From Planotetraspora thailandica (lineage in GTDB: Bacteria; Actinomycetota; Actinomycetes; Streptosporangiales; Streptosporangiaceae), in assembly GCF_016863335.1 (NCBI RefSeq), contig NZ_BOOR01000038.1:1-64000 (forward strand): DNA of 64,000 nt, read 5' to 3'. The position numbers and the translations under genes were made by a program. This document shows, in pieces, positions 23,136 to 32,148 of this stretch (within the stretch, counting starts at the first letter, position 1; each line of letters begins with the position of its first letter). The notes under the pieces are model-generated. The model searched no databases, was not told the DNA's origin, and saw only the letters and a list, made by a program, of their open reading frames with translations.

Positions 23136-25397
23136 TCATTTTTTACGGCGGCGCTTCAACACCCCGGCGACGCGCTGCAGGACGCGGTCCCAGTCGGAGC
23201 CGAACGGGTTGTCCTGCACCAGGTAGGTCCATGTGGCGGTGGGCCGCTTGAGTCCCTGGTCCGCCAGGTCGCCGGTGACGTCGACCGTCTCGAACGTCTC
23301 CTTCGAGCGCTGCTCCACCTCGTCGAGCAGCGCCCGGTAGGCGGGCACGGCCTCCTTGTTGAACTCGTCGAGCGGGTTGAGCCGGCCGAGCGACCTCAGG
23401 TGGATGCCCTCGCGGAGGTCGGAGAGGAAGCCGAGATGCTCGGTCCAGCACCTGTCCAGGTGGAACAACACGATCTGCCGGCACGCACGCTCGACCGTTT
23501 CGTCCCCTACGGCCTCGGCGAGCTCGTTGTAGCGCTCGGGCAACGCGTCCTTCAGTGCCTGCGTGGCGGCGTCGCCGTGCAGCACCCGGTCACGAAGCTC
23601 CAGCACGTGCCCGCGCTGCTCCTCCATGAGCCGGGTGTAGCGCCACGTGTTGCGGTGGATCTCCAGGTTGACGCCCTCCGCGACGCGCTGGGCGTGCCCC
23701 ACCAGCAGGTCGCCGCGCTTGTCCCGCACGAGGCCGTCGGCGTCGGCGTCGGGCATGGGTTCCCCGGGGGCGTACGCGGCGAGCAGCTCGTCCTCTCCGC
23801 TGACGAAGAAGACCGAGCCGCCGGGGTCGCCCTGCCGTCCGGCCCGGCCGCGGAGCTGGTCGTCGAGCCTGCTGCTGTCGTGCCGTCCGGTGCCGATGAC
23901 ATAGAGGCCGCCGAGCTCGGCCACGGCGCTCTCCGAACCGTCGGCGGAAGCATGGCCTCCGAGCCGGATGTCGGTGCCCCGCCCGGCCATCTGGGTGGAG
24001 ACCGTGATCGCCCCCAGGGCGCCCGCCCCCGCGATGACCGCCGCTTCCTCCGCGTCGTTCTTGGCGTTGAGCACGACCGGGCTGAGCCCCCTGGCCCGCA
24101 GGGCCTCGTCGAGCCGCTCCGACTCGGCGACGTCGAGCGTGCCGATCAGGATGGGCCGGCCCGTGGCGTGCTGGTCGCCGATCTCCTCCAGCAGCGCCTC
24201 CAGCTTGCGCTCGGCCGTGGCGAAGATCCGGTCGGGCTCGTCGACCCTGACACACGGCTTGTTCGGCGGGACCACCGCCACCCGCAGGTCGTAGAACTCG
24301 CGCAGCTGCTCGCCGACGGCGAGAGCCGTACCCGTCATGCCGCAGATCTGCGGGTAGCGGCGCAGCAGGCCCTGGATGGTGATCGAGTCGAGGATCTCGC
24401 CGGTCTCGGACGCGGGGAGCTTCTCCTTCGCCTCCACCGCCGCCTGCAGGCCGTCCGGCCAGCGCTGCAGCAGCGCGACGCGCCCGCGTGACTGGTTGAT
24501 CAGGTGGACGCGCCCGTCCCTGACGATGTAGTCGACGTCGCGGGTGAGCAGCGCGTGGGCGTGTAGCGCCAGGTTGAGCCCGGTGACGACGCCGGGGTCC
24601 TGGTAGAGGTCGACGCCGAGGGCCTTCTCGACCGTGTCGGTGCCCTTGGTGGTCAGGAAGACCGCGCGGCCCTCCTGGTCGACCTTGTAGTGGTAGCCGC
24701 GCGACAGGCGCCGGACGAGGGCGGCCATCTCCGGCACCGCCGTACCGGGGTCGGCCGCACCGGCCAGCACCAGCGGCACGCGGGCCTCGTCCACGAGCAC
24801 CGAGTCGGCCTCGTCGACCAGCGCGACCTGCGGCGCCGGGACGATCAGATCGGCCGGGTCGGTGACCAGCCGGTCGCGCAACACGTCGAAGCCGAGCTCG
24901 CTGACCGCGGCGTACGTCACGTCCTTGCGGTAGGCCTCGCGGCGCTCCTCGGGGGTGGAGGTCTCGGAGATCCAGCCCACGGTCAGGCCCAGGGTCTCGT
25001 AGAGGGGGCGCATCCACTCGGCGTCGCGCCGGGCGAGGTAGTCGTTGACCGACACCGCGTGCACCTGCTTGCCCTGGAGGGCGAACCCGGCGGCGGCCAG
25101 CGCGCCGGCCAGGGTCTTGCCCTCACCGGTCGCCATCTGCGCGACATGTCCGTCGAGCATGGCCAGCGTGCCCACGAGCTGCACGTCGAAAGGCCGCTCC
25201 CCGAGGGATCGGCGGGCGGCCTCGCGGACGACGGCGCAGAACTCCGCCGTCCCGACCTCCCCGGCTCGCAGCTCCTCGCGCTCGCGAACCTCAGCCTCCA
25301 GCGCCGCCGCCTCGGTGACGATCCGCTGGTACGGCGACAGGTCGACGCTCCCCGGCCGGTCGAGAAAGCGCCTGACGATGTCCCTTACCGAGGCCAT
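23136..25397 (-). CDS. secA2: Accessory preprotein translocase ATPase SecA2
   Basis: A 753-aa SecA ATPase, shorter than housekeeping SecA (~900 aa or more) and without the C-terminal zinc-binding tail. Walker A is [12 protein letters not shown] and Walker B/DEAD is [16 protein letters not shown]. The second motor domain has [14 protein letters not shown] and [13 protein letters not shown]. The preprotein-binding and scaffold regions follow, ending in RRRKK. SecA2 exports a subset of proteins with the SecYEG channel in actinobacteria. The ATG at 25397 is preceded by GGAGCG. It is convergent with the DPBB gene and divergent from the VOC gene at 25534. Confidence 0.92.
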   Translation of the reverse strand: MASVRDIVRRFLDRPGSVDLSPYQRIVTEAAALEAEVREREELRAGEVGTAEFCAVVREAARRSLGERPFDVQLVGTLAMLDGHVAQMATGEGKTLAGALAAAGFALQGKQVHAVSVNDYLARRDAEWMRPLYETLGLTVGWISETSTPEERREAYRKDVTYAAVSELGFDVLRDRLVTDPADLIVPAPQVALVDEADSVLVDEARVPLVLAGAADPGTAVPEMAALVRRLSRGYHYKVDQEGRAVFLTTKGTDTVEKALGVDLYQDPGVVTGLNLALHAHALLTRDVDYIVRDGRVHLINQSRGRVALLQRWPDGLQAAVEAKEKLPASETGEILDSITIQGLLRRYPQICGMTGTALAVGEQLREFYDLRVAVVPPNKPCVRVDEPDRIFATAERKLEALLEEIGDQHATGRPILIGTLDVAESERLDEALRARGLSPVVLNAKNDAEEAAVIAGAGALGAITVSTQMAGRGTDIRLGGHASADGSESAVAELGGLYVIGTGRHDSSRLDDQLRGRAGRQGDPGGSVFFVSGEDELLAAYAPGEPMPDADADGLVRDKRGDLLVGHAQRVAEGVNLEIHRNTWRYTRLMEEQRGHVLELRDRVLHGDAATQALKDALPERYNELAEAVGDETVERACRQIVLFHLDRCWTEHLGFLSDLREGIHLRSLGRLNPLDEFNKEAVPAYRALLDEVEQRSKETFETVDVTGDLADQGLKRPTATWTYLVQDNPFGSDWDRVLQRVAGVLKRRRKK

Positions 25398-25445
25398 GCT
25401 CGCTCCAACGTCTCACCTGCCGGACTGGTTCCGTCTGCCCGGTTC

Positions 25446-25500
25446 ATGGTGCCACCATCCATTCGTTTCGCCAGACCTGGCACCCCAGATAAAGGTGCCA
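25446..25500. promoter_or_regulatory. Three GGTGCCA/TGGCACC half-sites between secA2 and a VOC gene
   Basis: ATGGTGCCACCAT (25446-25458) is a palindrome. TGGCACC (25478-25484) and GGTGCCA (25494-25500) form a further inverted pair with a 9-bp spacer. The cluster sits between divergent genes and suggests an operator array for an unidentified regulator. Confidence 0.4.
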
Positions 25501-25533
25501 CAGGTTGACAGGTATGGCCGGGAGGATGGCCGC

Positions 25534-25893
25534 ATGACCACCAAAGCGAAACTTCTCGCCGTCACCCTCGACTGTGCGGAGCCCAAGAAGCTGGCCGAGT
25601 TCTACTCGGCCGTCACCGGCTTCGAGGTGCAGTACGCCGAGGACGAGTACGCCGGAATCGGCGACGGCACGATCAGCGTCTACTTCCAGCGGGTGCCCGA
25701 CCGGAAACCGGCCGCGTGGCCCGGCCCCGGCAAGCAGTTCCACCTCGACTTCCGGGTGCCCGACGTGGCCGCGGCGGTGGAGGAGTACATCGAGCTCGGC
25801 GCGAGCAAGCCCGACTATCAGCCTGGGGACGGGTGGGTCGTCCTCGCCGACCCCGAAGGTCATCTCTTTTGTGTCTGCCCGGAAAGGTCGTGA
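25534..25893 (+). CDS. VOC-family protein
   Basis: A 119-aa glyoxalase-fold protein with KKLAEFYSAVTGFEVQY, KQFHLDFRVPDVAAAVEEYI and GWVVLADPEGHLFCVCPE. The last Glu and an internal His are at the usual metal-ligand positions. It belongs to the widespread actinobacterial group of small VOC proteins with unknown substrates. GGGAGGA precedes the ATG at 25534; a longer reading running from inside secA2 is spurious. Confidence 0.83.
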   Translation: MTTKAKLLAVTLDCAEPKKLAEFYSAVTGFEVQYAEDEYAGIGDGTISVYFQRVPDRKPAAWPGPGKQFHLDFRVPDVAAAVEEYIELGASKPDYQPGDGWVVLADPEGHLFCVCPERS

Positions 25894-25998
25894 ATCAGAC
25901 TGATCTGATCCCGGTCGCCGATCAAGCGGCCGGGATGCCGGGCTTTGTCCCTAAGCTTGCGTGGTGACCTTCGACTCGCGACCCCTCGGCGGGCGCCC

Positions 25999-26874
25999 AT
26001 GATCTTGACGGGCATCTCGATCGCCCTCGTCGGGGCATTCGGCTACGCGTTCGGCGCGGCTCTGCAACAGCTCGAGGCGGTGCGTGCCGGAGCCACGCTC
26101 AAGCTGGTGAGGCGGCCACGCTGGTGGATCGGTGGGATCGTCGGCTTCGCCGGGGCCTCGCTGCACGCCCTGGCACTGAGCATCGCGCCGCTCGTCATCG
26201 TCCAGCCGGTCAGCGTGGCCACGCTGGTCTTCGCCGTACCGCTCGCGGCCTTCCTCCGCGGCAGGCGCCCGCGTAGGGCGGAGATCATCGGCTCGATCGC
26301 GGTCGCGGCCGGCCTGCTCGGGCTGATGCTGCTGGTCCCGGCGCGCAACGTGACGCCGGTGCTCTCGAACGCCGCCGCCCTCGGGCTGATCGGCACGATC
26401 GCGCTGGTCGTCGCGGTCAGCTTCACCCTGGCCCGCCGCCTGTCGGGAGCGTTCAAGGCGCTCCTGATGTCGATCGGCGCGGGCTCGGTCACAGCGACGG
26501 TCTCCACCTTCGTCCGGGTCGTCGGCGGCGGGATGGGCGGCGACCTGGCCCGCCTGCTCACCTGGTTCACCCTGGCCATCCCGGTGCTGCTGGTCTGCGC
26601 CGTCGTCCTCCTGCAGAAGTCGTACGCCGTGGGCTATTTCGGCATCGCCTACGCGGGTGTGCAGGTGGTGGACCCGATCACGTCGGTGGCGGCGGGCGTG
26701 CTCCTCCTCGGGGAATCGCTGCCGATCGGCACGGGCAACGTGATCCCCGCCCTCGTGGCCGCGGCGGTGCTGATCGGCGGCACCATCACGCTCGGGCGCA
26801 TGACCCCCGACCATACGCGGAGCGACGCCGTGCCCGACACGATCGCCGACGTGGTCGAGACCGCCCGGATCTGA
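25999..26874 (+). CDS. DMT-superfamily membrane transporter
   Basis: A 291-aa integral membrane protein with about nine or ten hydrophobic helices. The first is ILTGISIALVGAFGYAFGAA. Others include LALSIAPLVIVQPVSVATLV and YFGIAYAGVQVVDPITSVAA, which are the paired PVS/PIT helix ends of EamA/NIPA-like proteins. Substrates in this superfamily range from metabolites to Mg2+, and the substrate here is unknown. The ATG at 25999 begins right at the first helix. It is convergent with the monooxygenase gene, 7 bp apart. Confidence 0.85.
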   Translation: MILTGISIALVGAFGYAFGAALQQLEAVRAGATLKLVRRPRWWIGGIVGFAGASLHALALSIAPLVIVQPVSVATLVFAVPLAAFLRGRRPRRAEIIGSIAVAAGLLGLMLLVPARNVTPVLSNAAALGLIGTIALVVAVSFTLARRLSGAFKALLMSIGAGSVTATVSTFVRVVGGGMGGDLARLLTWFTLAIPVLLVCAVVLLQKSYAVGYFGIAYAGVQVVDPITSVAAGVLLLGESLPIGTGNVIPALVAAAVLIGGTITLGRMTPDHTRSDAVPDTIADVVETARI

Positions 26875-26881
26875 CCGGCCC

Positions 26882-28015
26882 TCACGCGGGGGGACGCCAG
26901 CCGAAGACGTCGTCGAACTGGCGGAAGACCACGTTGGGGCCGAGGCGTCCCGCCAGTGCCATCGTCGCGTCGCGAGCGGAGACGGCGAGGGGGTTGCCCC
27001 AGCGGGTGAGCCGCCCGATCGCCCTCGACCGGCGCACGATCCGCGTCGTGCGCTCCAGCCGGTCCGCCGTGTAGGAGGCCGGCGTGCCTTCGCTCGCATG
27101 ATGGGCCAGCACGACCGCGTCCTCGATGGCCTGACATGCGCCCTGGCCCAGATGGGGCGTCATCGCGTGGGCGGCGTCGCCGAGCAGCGCCACCCGGCCC
27201 CGGTGGTAGGCGGGCAGCGGCACGTCCATGGAGTAGAGGTCGTGACGCAACACCGCGCCCGGACCGGCGTCCCGTACGGCGGAGAGCAGGCCGGGGATCG
27301 GGTCGTGCCATGAGCCGAACAGCCGCGCCAGCTCCGCGCCCTCGTCGCCGGCCCTCCCTCCCGCGGGCACGGCCGCGGTGGCGTAGCAGTACACCTGACC
27401 GCCGGCCAGCGGCATGACGCCGAACACGAGGCCGCGCCCCCAGGTCTCGCCGGCTCCCACCCGTCTGCCGAAGGGCACGACGAAGCGCCAGCTCGTCACC
27501 CCCGCGTACGCGGGCTCGGGGTGGCCGGGGAACAACGCCTTCCTCGTCGCCGACCGGATGCCGTCGGCCGCCACGACCAGGTCGGCGTCCATGACTCCCG
27601 CGTTCGTGGCGACCCTGCCGGTGTCCGGGTCGACCACCTCCGCCCGGGTGTTCACGCGCAGCGCGCCGGGCGAGAGCCGTACGGCGAGCAGGTCGACCAG
27701 AGCCGAGCGCAGCAGCAGCACGGTCGGGTCGCCGTAGCGGGCCCACGCCTCCTCGGCGCTGGTGCGGGACAACCAGCGCCCGCCGGGCCTGCGCACACCC
27801 GCCTCCCCCTGCACCGCCGACAGCGTGCGCACCTCGTCGCCGGCGCCGAGCGTGTCGAGTGCCTTCAGCGCGTTGGGTGCCACGGCCAGCCCGGAGCCGA
27901 CCGGCTCGATCGAGGGCGCCTGCTCGACGACGGTCACCGTCCATCCACGCCGTTCCAGGGCCACGGCCGCCGTCAGCCCGCCGATTCCCGCTCCGATCAC
28001 AACCGCATGTGCCAT
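26882..28015 (-). CDS. FAD-dependent monooxygenase
   Basis: A 377-aa class A flavin hydroxylase. The GxGxxG motif is VVIGAGIGGLTAAVALERRG, followed by acidic VVEQAPSIEPVGSGLAVAPN. The DG motif is VVAADGIRSATRKALF and the GD motif is VALLGDAAHAMTPHLGQGAC. It resembles the salicylate/zeaxanthin-epoxidase-like group. GGAGGG precedes the ATG. It is divergent from a TetR gene with two matching operators between them, so expression is probably induced by its own substrate or a related compound. Confidence 0.92.
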   Translation of the reverse strand: MAHAVVIGAGIGGLTAAVALERRGWTVTVVEQAPSIEPVGSGLAVAPNALKALDTLGAGDEVRTLSAVQGEAGVRRPGGRWLSRTSAEEAWARYGDPTVLLLRSALVDLLAVRLSPGALRVNTRAEVVDPDTGRVATNAGVMDADLVVAADGIRSATRKALFPGHPEPAYAGVTSWRFVVPFGRRVGAGETWGRGLVFGVMPLAGGQVYCYATAAVPAGGRAGDEGAELARLFGSWHDPIPGLLSAVRDAGPGAVLRHDLYSMDVPLPAYHRGRVALLGDAAHAMTPHLGQGACQAIEDAVVLAHHASEGTPASYTADRLERTTRIVRRSRAIGRLTRWGNPLAVSARDATMALAGRLGPNVVFRQFDDVFGWRPPA

Positions 28016-28027
28016 GATCCCTCCGTT

Positions 28028-28085
28028 ACTACATCTGTAGTTCGACCGTACCTCTGCAGACCTGGGTTGTCACTACGGGAGTAGT
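28028..28085. promoter_or_regulatory. Twin TetR-type operators ACTAC-N4-GTAGT
   Basis: ACTACATCTGTAGT (28028-28041) and ACTACGGGAGTAGT (28072-28085) share the same 5-bp arms and 4-bp spacer, with centres 44 bp apart. The second overlaps the TAGTAT -10 box at 28082-28087, which ends 7 nt before the TetR GTG start and implies a leaderless, autoregulated transcript. The first is placed to repress the divergent monooxygenase gene. Confidence 0.75.
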
Positions 28086-28094
28086 ATTCGCATC

Positions 28095-28658
28095 GTGATC
28101 ACTCACAGGGCCGGGATCGTCGCCGACGCCGCCATCGAGATTCTGGCCGAGCGCGGCATGCGCGGGCTGACCCATCGCGCCGTCGACGAGGCGGCTGGGC
28201 TGCCTCAGGGGTCCACGTCCAACCACGCCCGCACCCGCTCCGCGCTGCTGGAGCTGACCCTCAACCGGCTGGCCGAGCGCGAGGCGGCCGTGTTCTCCGC
28301 ATTCGCCCCCGGCGTCTCCGTGAGCCCGGCCGACCTCGCGGGACTGCTCGCGCAGGCGGTCCACCACGCCCTGTCGGCCGGCCGGAGCGCTACGGTGGCG
28401 CGCTACGAGCTGGCGCTGGAGGCGATCCGGCGGCCCGAGCTGCGTGCGGTCTACGACGAGATCGGCCGCGGGTTCCGTGAGCCCGCGATCGCGCTGATGG
28501 CCGCCGCCGGTTCCCCCGATCCCGTACGGCACGGCCACCGGCTGGTGGCCTTCGCCGAGGGCCTGCTGTTCTACGCCGTGGTGGGGGCGGGGGAGACGCC
28601 GTCGCCCGCCGAGTTGCGTGCCGCGTTCGCCGATTTCATCGCCGGCTGCCTGCGCTGA
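28095..28658 (+). CDS. TetR/AcrR-family regulator
   Basis: A 187-aa repressor. The N-terminal HTH reads VADAAIEILAERGMRGLTHR followed by AVDEAAGLPQGSTSNHART. The unusual TSNHART replaces the common YYHF segment and marks a recognised TetR subgroup. The C-terminal helices form the ligand and dimer domain. The GTG start at 28095 lies 7 nt after TAGTAT. Twin operators in the divergent promoter region indicate that it represses itself and the FAD monooxygenase. Confidence 0.9.
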   Translation: MITHRAGIVADAAIEILAERGMRGLTHRAVDEAAGLPQGSTSNHARTRSALLELTLNRLAEREAAVFSAFAPGVSVSPADLAGLLAQAVHHALSAGRSATVARYELALEAIRRPELRAVYDEIGRGFREPAIALMAAAGSPDPVRHGHRLVAFAEGLLFYAVVGAGETPSPAELRAAFADFIAGCLR

Positions 28659-28701
28659 CGCCTTCGTGTGCATGATCGCGGGGAGGGGGGTTCGACATGC
28701 A

Positions 28702-28717
28702 TACCGGCTGGTCGGTA
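28702..28717. promoter_or_regulatory. TetR operator in front of the acyl-CoA dehydrogenase operon
   Basis: TACCGGCTGGTCGGTA is an inverted repeat (TACCG/CGGTA) located 10 bp upstream of the GTG at 28728. An almost identical element lies in front of the TetR gene at the other end of the operon. Confidence 0.75.
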
Positions 28718-28727
28718 CGCTTCTGGC

Positions 28728-29726
28728 GTGAGTGACTCAGAGGCGAACCATCCGTCAGGGGCCGGTGATCCCCCGGGGACGGGCGGCCTCCCGGGGCTCG
28801 ACCTCGACCGGCTCGCCGGCCATCTGAGGCTTCACGGGCTCGCCCGCGGGCCGCTCACCGCCGAGATGATCGTCGGGGGGAAGTCCAACCTCACCTACGT
28901 GGTGCGGGACGGCGATGCGACGTTCGTCGTGCGTAGACCGCCGCTCGGGCACGTGCTGGCGACCGCTCACGACATGGGACGCGAGTTCCGGGTGATGAGC
29001 GCGCTTCAGGACACTCCTGTTCCGGTTCCGCGCACCTTCCACCTCTGTCAGGACCCCGAGGTGGTCGGCGCCCCGTTCTACGTCATGGAACACGTCGAGG
29101 GCGGGCAGCCTCCGGTCACCTCCGACCTCGCCCACCGGCTCGTCGACGTGCTCGCCGCGCTGCACTCCATCTCCCCGGAGAGCGTCGGGCTGGGCGACTT
29201 CGGCAGGCCGGCGGGCTTCATCGAGCGCCAGGTGAGCCGCTGGAAGCGGCAACTCGACGCCTCACGCAGCCGTGACATCCCCGGTATCGACGACCTGTTC
29301 GCCCGGCTGTCGCAATCGATCCCCGAGTCGGGCGAGCCCGCGATCGTGCACGGCGACTTCAAGTTCGGCAACACCCTCGTATCCGGCGGCGAGGTCAAGG
29401 CGGTGCTCGACTGGGAGATGTCCACGCTCGGCGACCCGCTCACCGACCTGGCCCTCTTCCTCCTCTACGCCGACTTCAACCAGCTCGACAACGACGCGGC
29501 GGGCGAGCCGCTCGACACCGCCGACCTGGCGGCGCGCTACGCGCAGGCGTCCGGCCGCGACATCTCGCGCCTGGGCTGGTACGTCGGCCTGGCGTGCTTC
29601 AAGCTCGCCGTCATCGCCGAGGGCATCCACTTCCGTTTCACCCAGGGGCTCACGGTCGGGGACGGGTTCGCCGAGGTCGGCGAGCAGGTCGCCCCGCTGG
29701 TCGCCCGCGGTCTCATGGAGGTTTAG
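28728..29726 (+). CDS. Phosphotransferase (APH/ACAD10-11-like) of acyl-CoA metabolism
   Basis: A 332-aa kinase-fold protein. The Gly-rich/Lys region is EMIVGGKSNLTYVVRDG and the catalytic loop reads IVHGDFKFGNTLVSGG. The metal-binding segment is AVLDWEMSTLGDPLTDLALF. This is the APH-like family found with, or fused to, acyl-CoA dehydrogenases; mammalian ACAD10/11 phosphorylate 4-hydroxyacyl-CoA before its dehydration and oxidation. The GTG at 28728 is chosen because it follows the operator and starts MSDSEANHPSG. It is first in a tight operon with three acyl-CoA dehydrogenases; the next ATG follows its stop directly. Confidence 0.88.
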   Translation: MSDSEANHPSGAGDPPGTGGLPGLDLDRLAGHLRLHGLARGPLTAEMIVGGKSNLTYVVRDGDATFVVRRPPLGHVLATAHDMGREFRVMSALQDTPVPVPRTFHLCQDPEVVGAPFYVMEHVEGGQPPVTSDLAHRLVDVLAALHSISPESVGLGDFGRPAGFIERQVSRWKRQLDASRSRDIPGIDDLFARLSQSIPESGEPAIVHGDFKFGNTLVSGGEVKAVLDWEMSTLGDPLTDLALFLLYADFNQLDNDAAGEPLDTADLAARYAQASGRDISRLGWYVGLACFKLAVIAEGIHFRFTQGLTVGDGFAEVGEQVAPLVARGLMEV

Positions 29727-30932
29727 ATGAATTTCGCGTTCGACGACACCACGGCCGAGCTGCGGGCCAGGCTGCTGGCGTTCATGGACGAGTGCGTCTA
29801 CCCCGCCGAGCGGGCCTACGGGGAGCAGGCCGCTACGAGCGGCTGGAGCCCCCCGCCGATTCTGGAGGATCTCAAGGCGCAGGCGCGCGAGCGCGGCCTG
29901 TGGAACCTCTTCCTGCCGGGGGAGGAGGGGGCGGGGCTCACCAACCTGCAGTACGCGCCCCTCGCCGAGATCATGGGCAGGTCGCCGGGCATCGCCGCCG
30001 CCGCGACCAACTGCGCCGCCCCCGACACCGGCAACATGGAGCTGCTCGCGCAGTTCGGCAGCGAATGGCAGCGCAAGCAATACCTCGAGCCCCTGCTGAA
30101 CGGCGAGATCAGGTCGGCGTTCGCGATGACCGAGCCCGACGTCGCCTCCTCCGACGCGACGAACATCTCGACGTCCATCGTCAGGGACGGCGGGGAATAC
30201 GTTCTCAACGGGCGCAAGTGGTTCATCACCGGCGCGATGAATCCCGATTGCAAGATCCTCATCGTCATGGGGAAGACCGATCCCGACGCCCCGGCGCATC
30301 GCCGGCAGAGCATGATCCTCGTGCCGCGGGACACGCCCGGCCTGACGATCAAGCGCGGCATGACGGTCTTCGGCTACGACGACGCGAGCCACGGCGGCCA
30401 TGCGGAGATCGTCTTCGAGGACGTGCGGGTTCCGGCCGACCATCTGATCGGCGAGCAGGGCGGCGGCTTCGCCATCGCCCAGGCGCGGCTCGGGCCCGGC
30501 CGCATCCACCACTGCATGCGCCTCATCGGCGCGGCCGAGCGCGCGGTCGAGCTGATGTGCCGGCGCGCGTTGTCGCGCAGCGCGTTCGGCAAGACCATCG
30601 CCCAGCAGGGCGTGGTGCAGGACTGGATCGCCGAATCCCGCGTGCGCATCGAGCAACTGCGCCTCCTGGTGCTCAAGACGGCCTGGCTCATGGACACCGT
30701 CGGCAACCGCGGCGCGCACACCGAGATCCAGGCCATCAAGATCGCCACGCCTGCCGCCGTCGAGTGGATCCTCGACAAGGCCATCCAGGTGCACGGCGCG
30801 GGCGGCCTCAGCCAGGACTTCCCGCTCGCCGCGGCGTGGGCGGGCGTGCGCAGCCTCAGGTTCGCCGACGGCCCCGACGAGGTGCACAAGCGGTCCCTCG
30901 CCTATCGCGAGCTCAAGAAGTACATGGACTGA
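29727..30932 (+). CDS. Acyl-CoA dehydrogenase (ACAD11-like)
   Basis: A 401-aa flavoprotein. FAD and substrate motifs include FAMTEPDVASSDATNISTS, GRKWFITGAMNPDCKILIV and, near the end, HGAGGLSQDFPLAAAWAGVR followed by FADGPDEVHK. The GPDEVH version is typical of the ACAD11-like group, which acts on acyl-CoAs made from 4-hydroxy acids with the neighbouring kinase. The ATG abuts the kinase stop codon, so translation is coupled. The preferred chain is not predictable. Confidence 0.92.
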   Translation: MNFAFDDTTAELRARLLAFMDECVYPAERAYGEQAATSGWSPPPILEDLKAQARERGLWNLFLPGEEGAGLTNLQYAPLAEIMGRSPGIAAAATNCAAPDTGNMELLAQFGSEWQRKQYLEPLLNGEIRSAFAMTEPDVASSDATNISTSIVRDGGEYVLNGRKWFITGAMNPDCKILIVMGKTDPDAPAHRRQSMILVPRDTPGLTIKRGMTVFGYDDASHGGHAEIVFEDVRVPADHLIGEQGGGFAIAQARLGPGRIHHCMRLIGAAERAVELMCRRALSRSAFGKTIAQQGVVQDWIAESRVRIEQLRLLVLKTAWLMDTVGNRGAHTEIQAIKIATPAAVEWILDKAIQVHGAGGLSQDFPLAAAWAGVRSLRFADGPDEVHKRSLAYRELKKYMD

Positions 30933-30975
30933 CGCGGCTCGTACGGCAGGCCCAAACCATTTGAGGTGATATTTC

Positions 30976-32148
30976 GTGGCATTGGATGCGGCGGCGGTCG
31001 GCGAGCGTGTTCAGGCGTTCCTCGCCGAGCACGACCCGGCACGGATGGACCGGCTCGACTTCCTGCGGGCGCGCTTCGACGCCGGGCTCGCCTGGGTGCA
31101 CTTCCCGGAAGGCCTCGGCGGTCTCGGCGCGTCCCGCGACCTGCAGGCCGTCGTCGAGCGCGGGCTCAGGCACACGCCGGACAACGCCCCCGGCCGGATC
31201 GGGATCGGCCTCGGAATGGCCGCGCCGACGATCCTCGCATTCGGCACCGAGGAGCAGAGGAAACGATTCCTGCGGCCGCTGTGGACGGGCGAGGAGGTGT
31301 GGTGCCAGCTCTTCAGCGAGCCGGGCGCCGGATCCGACCTGGCCACGCTCGCCACCCGGGCGGTCAGGGAGGGCGACGAGTGGGTGGTCGACGGCCAGAA
31401 GGTCTGGACGTCGAGCGCGCACCACGCCCGCTGGGCGATCCTCGTGGCCCGCACCGACCCGGACGTGCCCAAGCATCGCGGGCTCACCTACTTCGTGTGC
31501 GACATGGAGGCCCCCGGCGTCGAGGTGCGCCCGCTGCGCCAGATCACCGGTGAAGCCGAGTTCAACGAGGTCTTCCTCACCGGCGTGCGGCTGCCCGACG
31601 CGTTGCGGCTCGGCGAGGTCGGCGACGGCTGGAGGGTCGCCCAGACCACGCTCATGAACGAGCGGGTGGCCATCGGCGGCGCGCCCATGAGGCGGACCAT
31701 GATCGGCATAGTGAGCGACACCTGGCGGTCCCGTCCGGAGCTGCGCACCCACTCCCTGCACCAGCGGCTGCTGAAACTCTGGGTCGACGCCGAGGTCATG
31801 CGGCTCACCGCCGTACGGCTGCGCGAGCAGCTCGCGGCAGGTCACCCCGGCCCCGAGGGGTCGGCCGCCAAGCTCGCCTTCGCCCGCCTTCACCAGGAGC
31901 TGTCCGGCCTGGAGGTCGAGATGCTGCGCGAGGACGGCCTGGCCTACGACGACTGGACGTTCCGGCGGCCCGAGACGGTCGACTTCATGGGCCGTGAGGC
32001 CGGTTACCGCTACCTGCGGGCCAAGGGGAACTCCATCGAGGGCGGAACCTCGGAGATCCTCCGCAACATCATCGCCGAACGCGTCCTCGGGCTTCCGGCC
32101 GAGCCCCGCGCCGACAAGGACGTCGCATGGAAGGACCTGCCCCGATGA
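30976..32148 (+). CDS. Acyl-CoA dehydrogenase
   Basis: A 390-aa family member that begins GTG after GAGGTGA. Motifs include CQLFSEPGAGSDLATLATRA, DGQKVWTSSAHHARWAILVA and the C-terminal GNSIEGGTSEILRNIIAERV. It resembles the larger partner of heterodimeric or heterotetrameric acyl-CoA dehydrogenases of the mycobacterial FadE type (for example side-chain oxidation of steroids). The next gene, a divergent paralogue overlapping by ATGA, could be the second subunit. Confidence 0.9.
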   Translation: MALDAAAVGERVQAFLAEHDPARMDRLDFLRARFDAGLAWVHFPEGLGGLGASRDLQAVVERGLRHTPDNAPGRIGIGLGMAAPTILAFGTEEQRKRFLRPLWTGEEVWCQLFSEPGAGSDLATLATRAVREGDEWVVDGQKVWTSSAHHARWAILVARTDPDVPKHRGLTYFVCDMEAPGVEVRPLRQITGEAEFNEVFLTGVRLPDALRLGEVGDGWRVAQTTLMNERVAIGGAPMRRTMIGIVSDTWRSRPELRTHSLHQRLLKLWVDAEVMRLTAVRLREQLAAGHPGPEGSAAKLAFARLHQELSGLEVEMLREDGLAYDDWTFRRPETVDFMGREAGYRYLRAKGNSIEGGTSEILRNIIAERVLGLPAEPRADKDVAWKDLPR

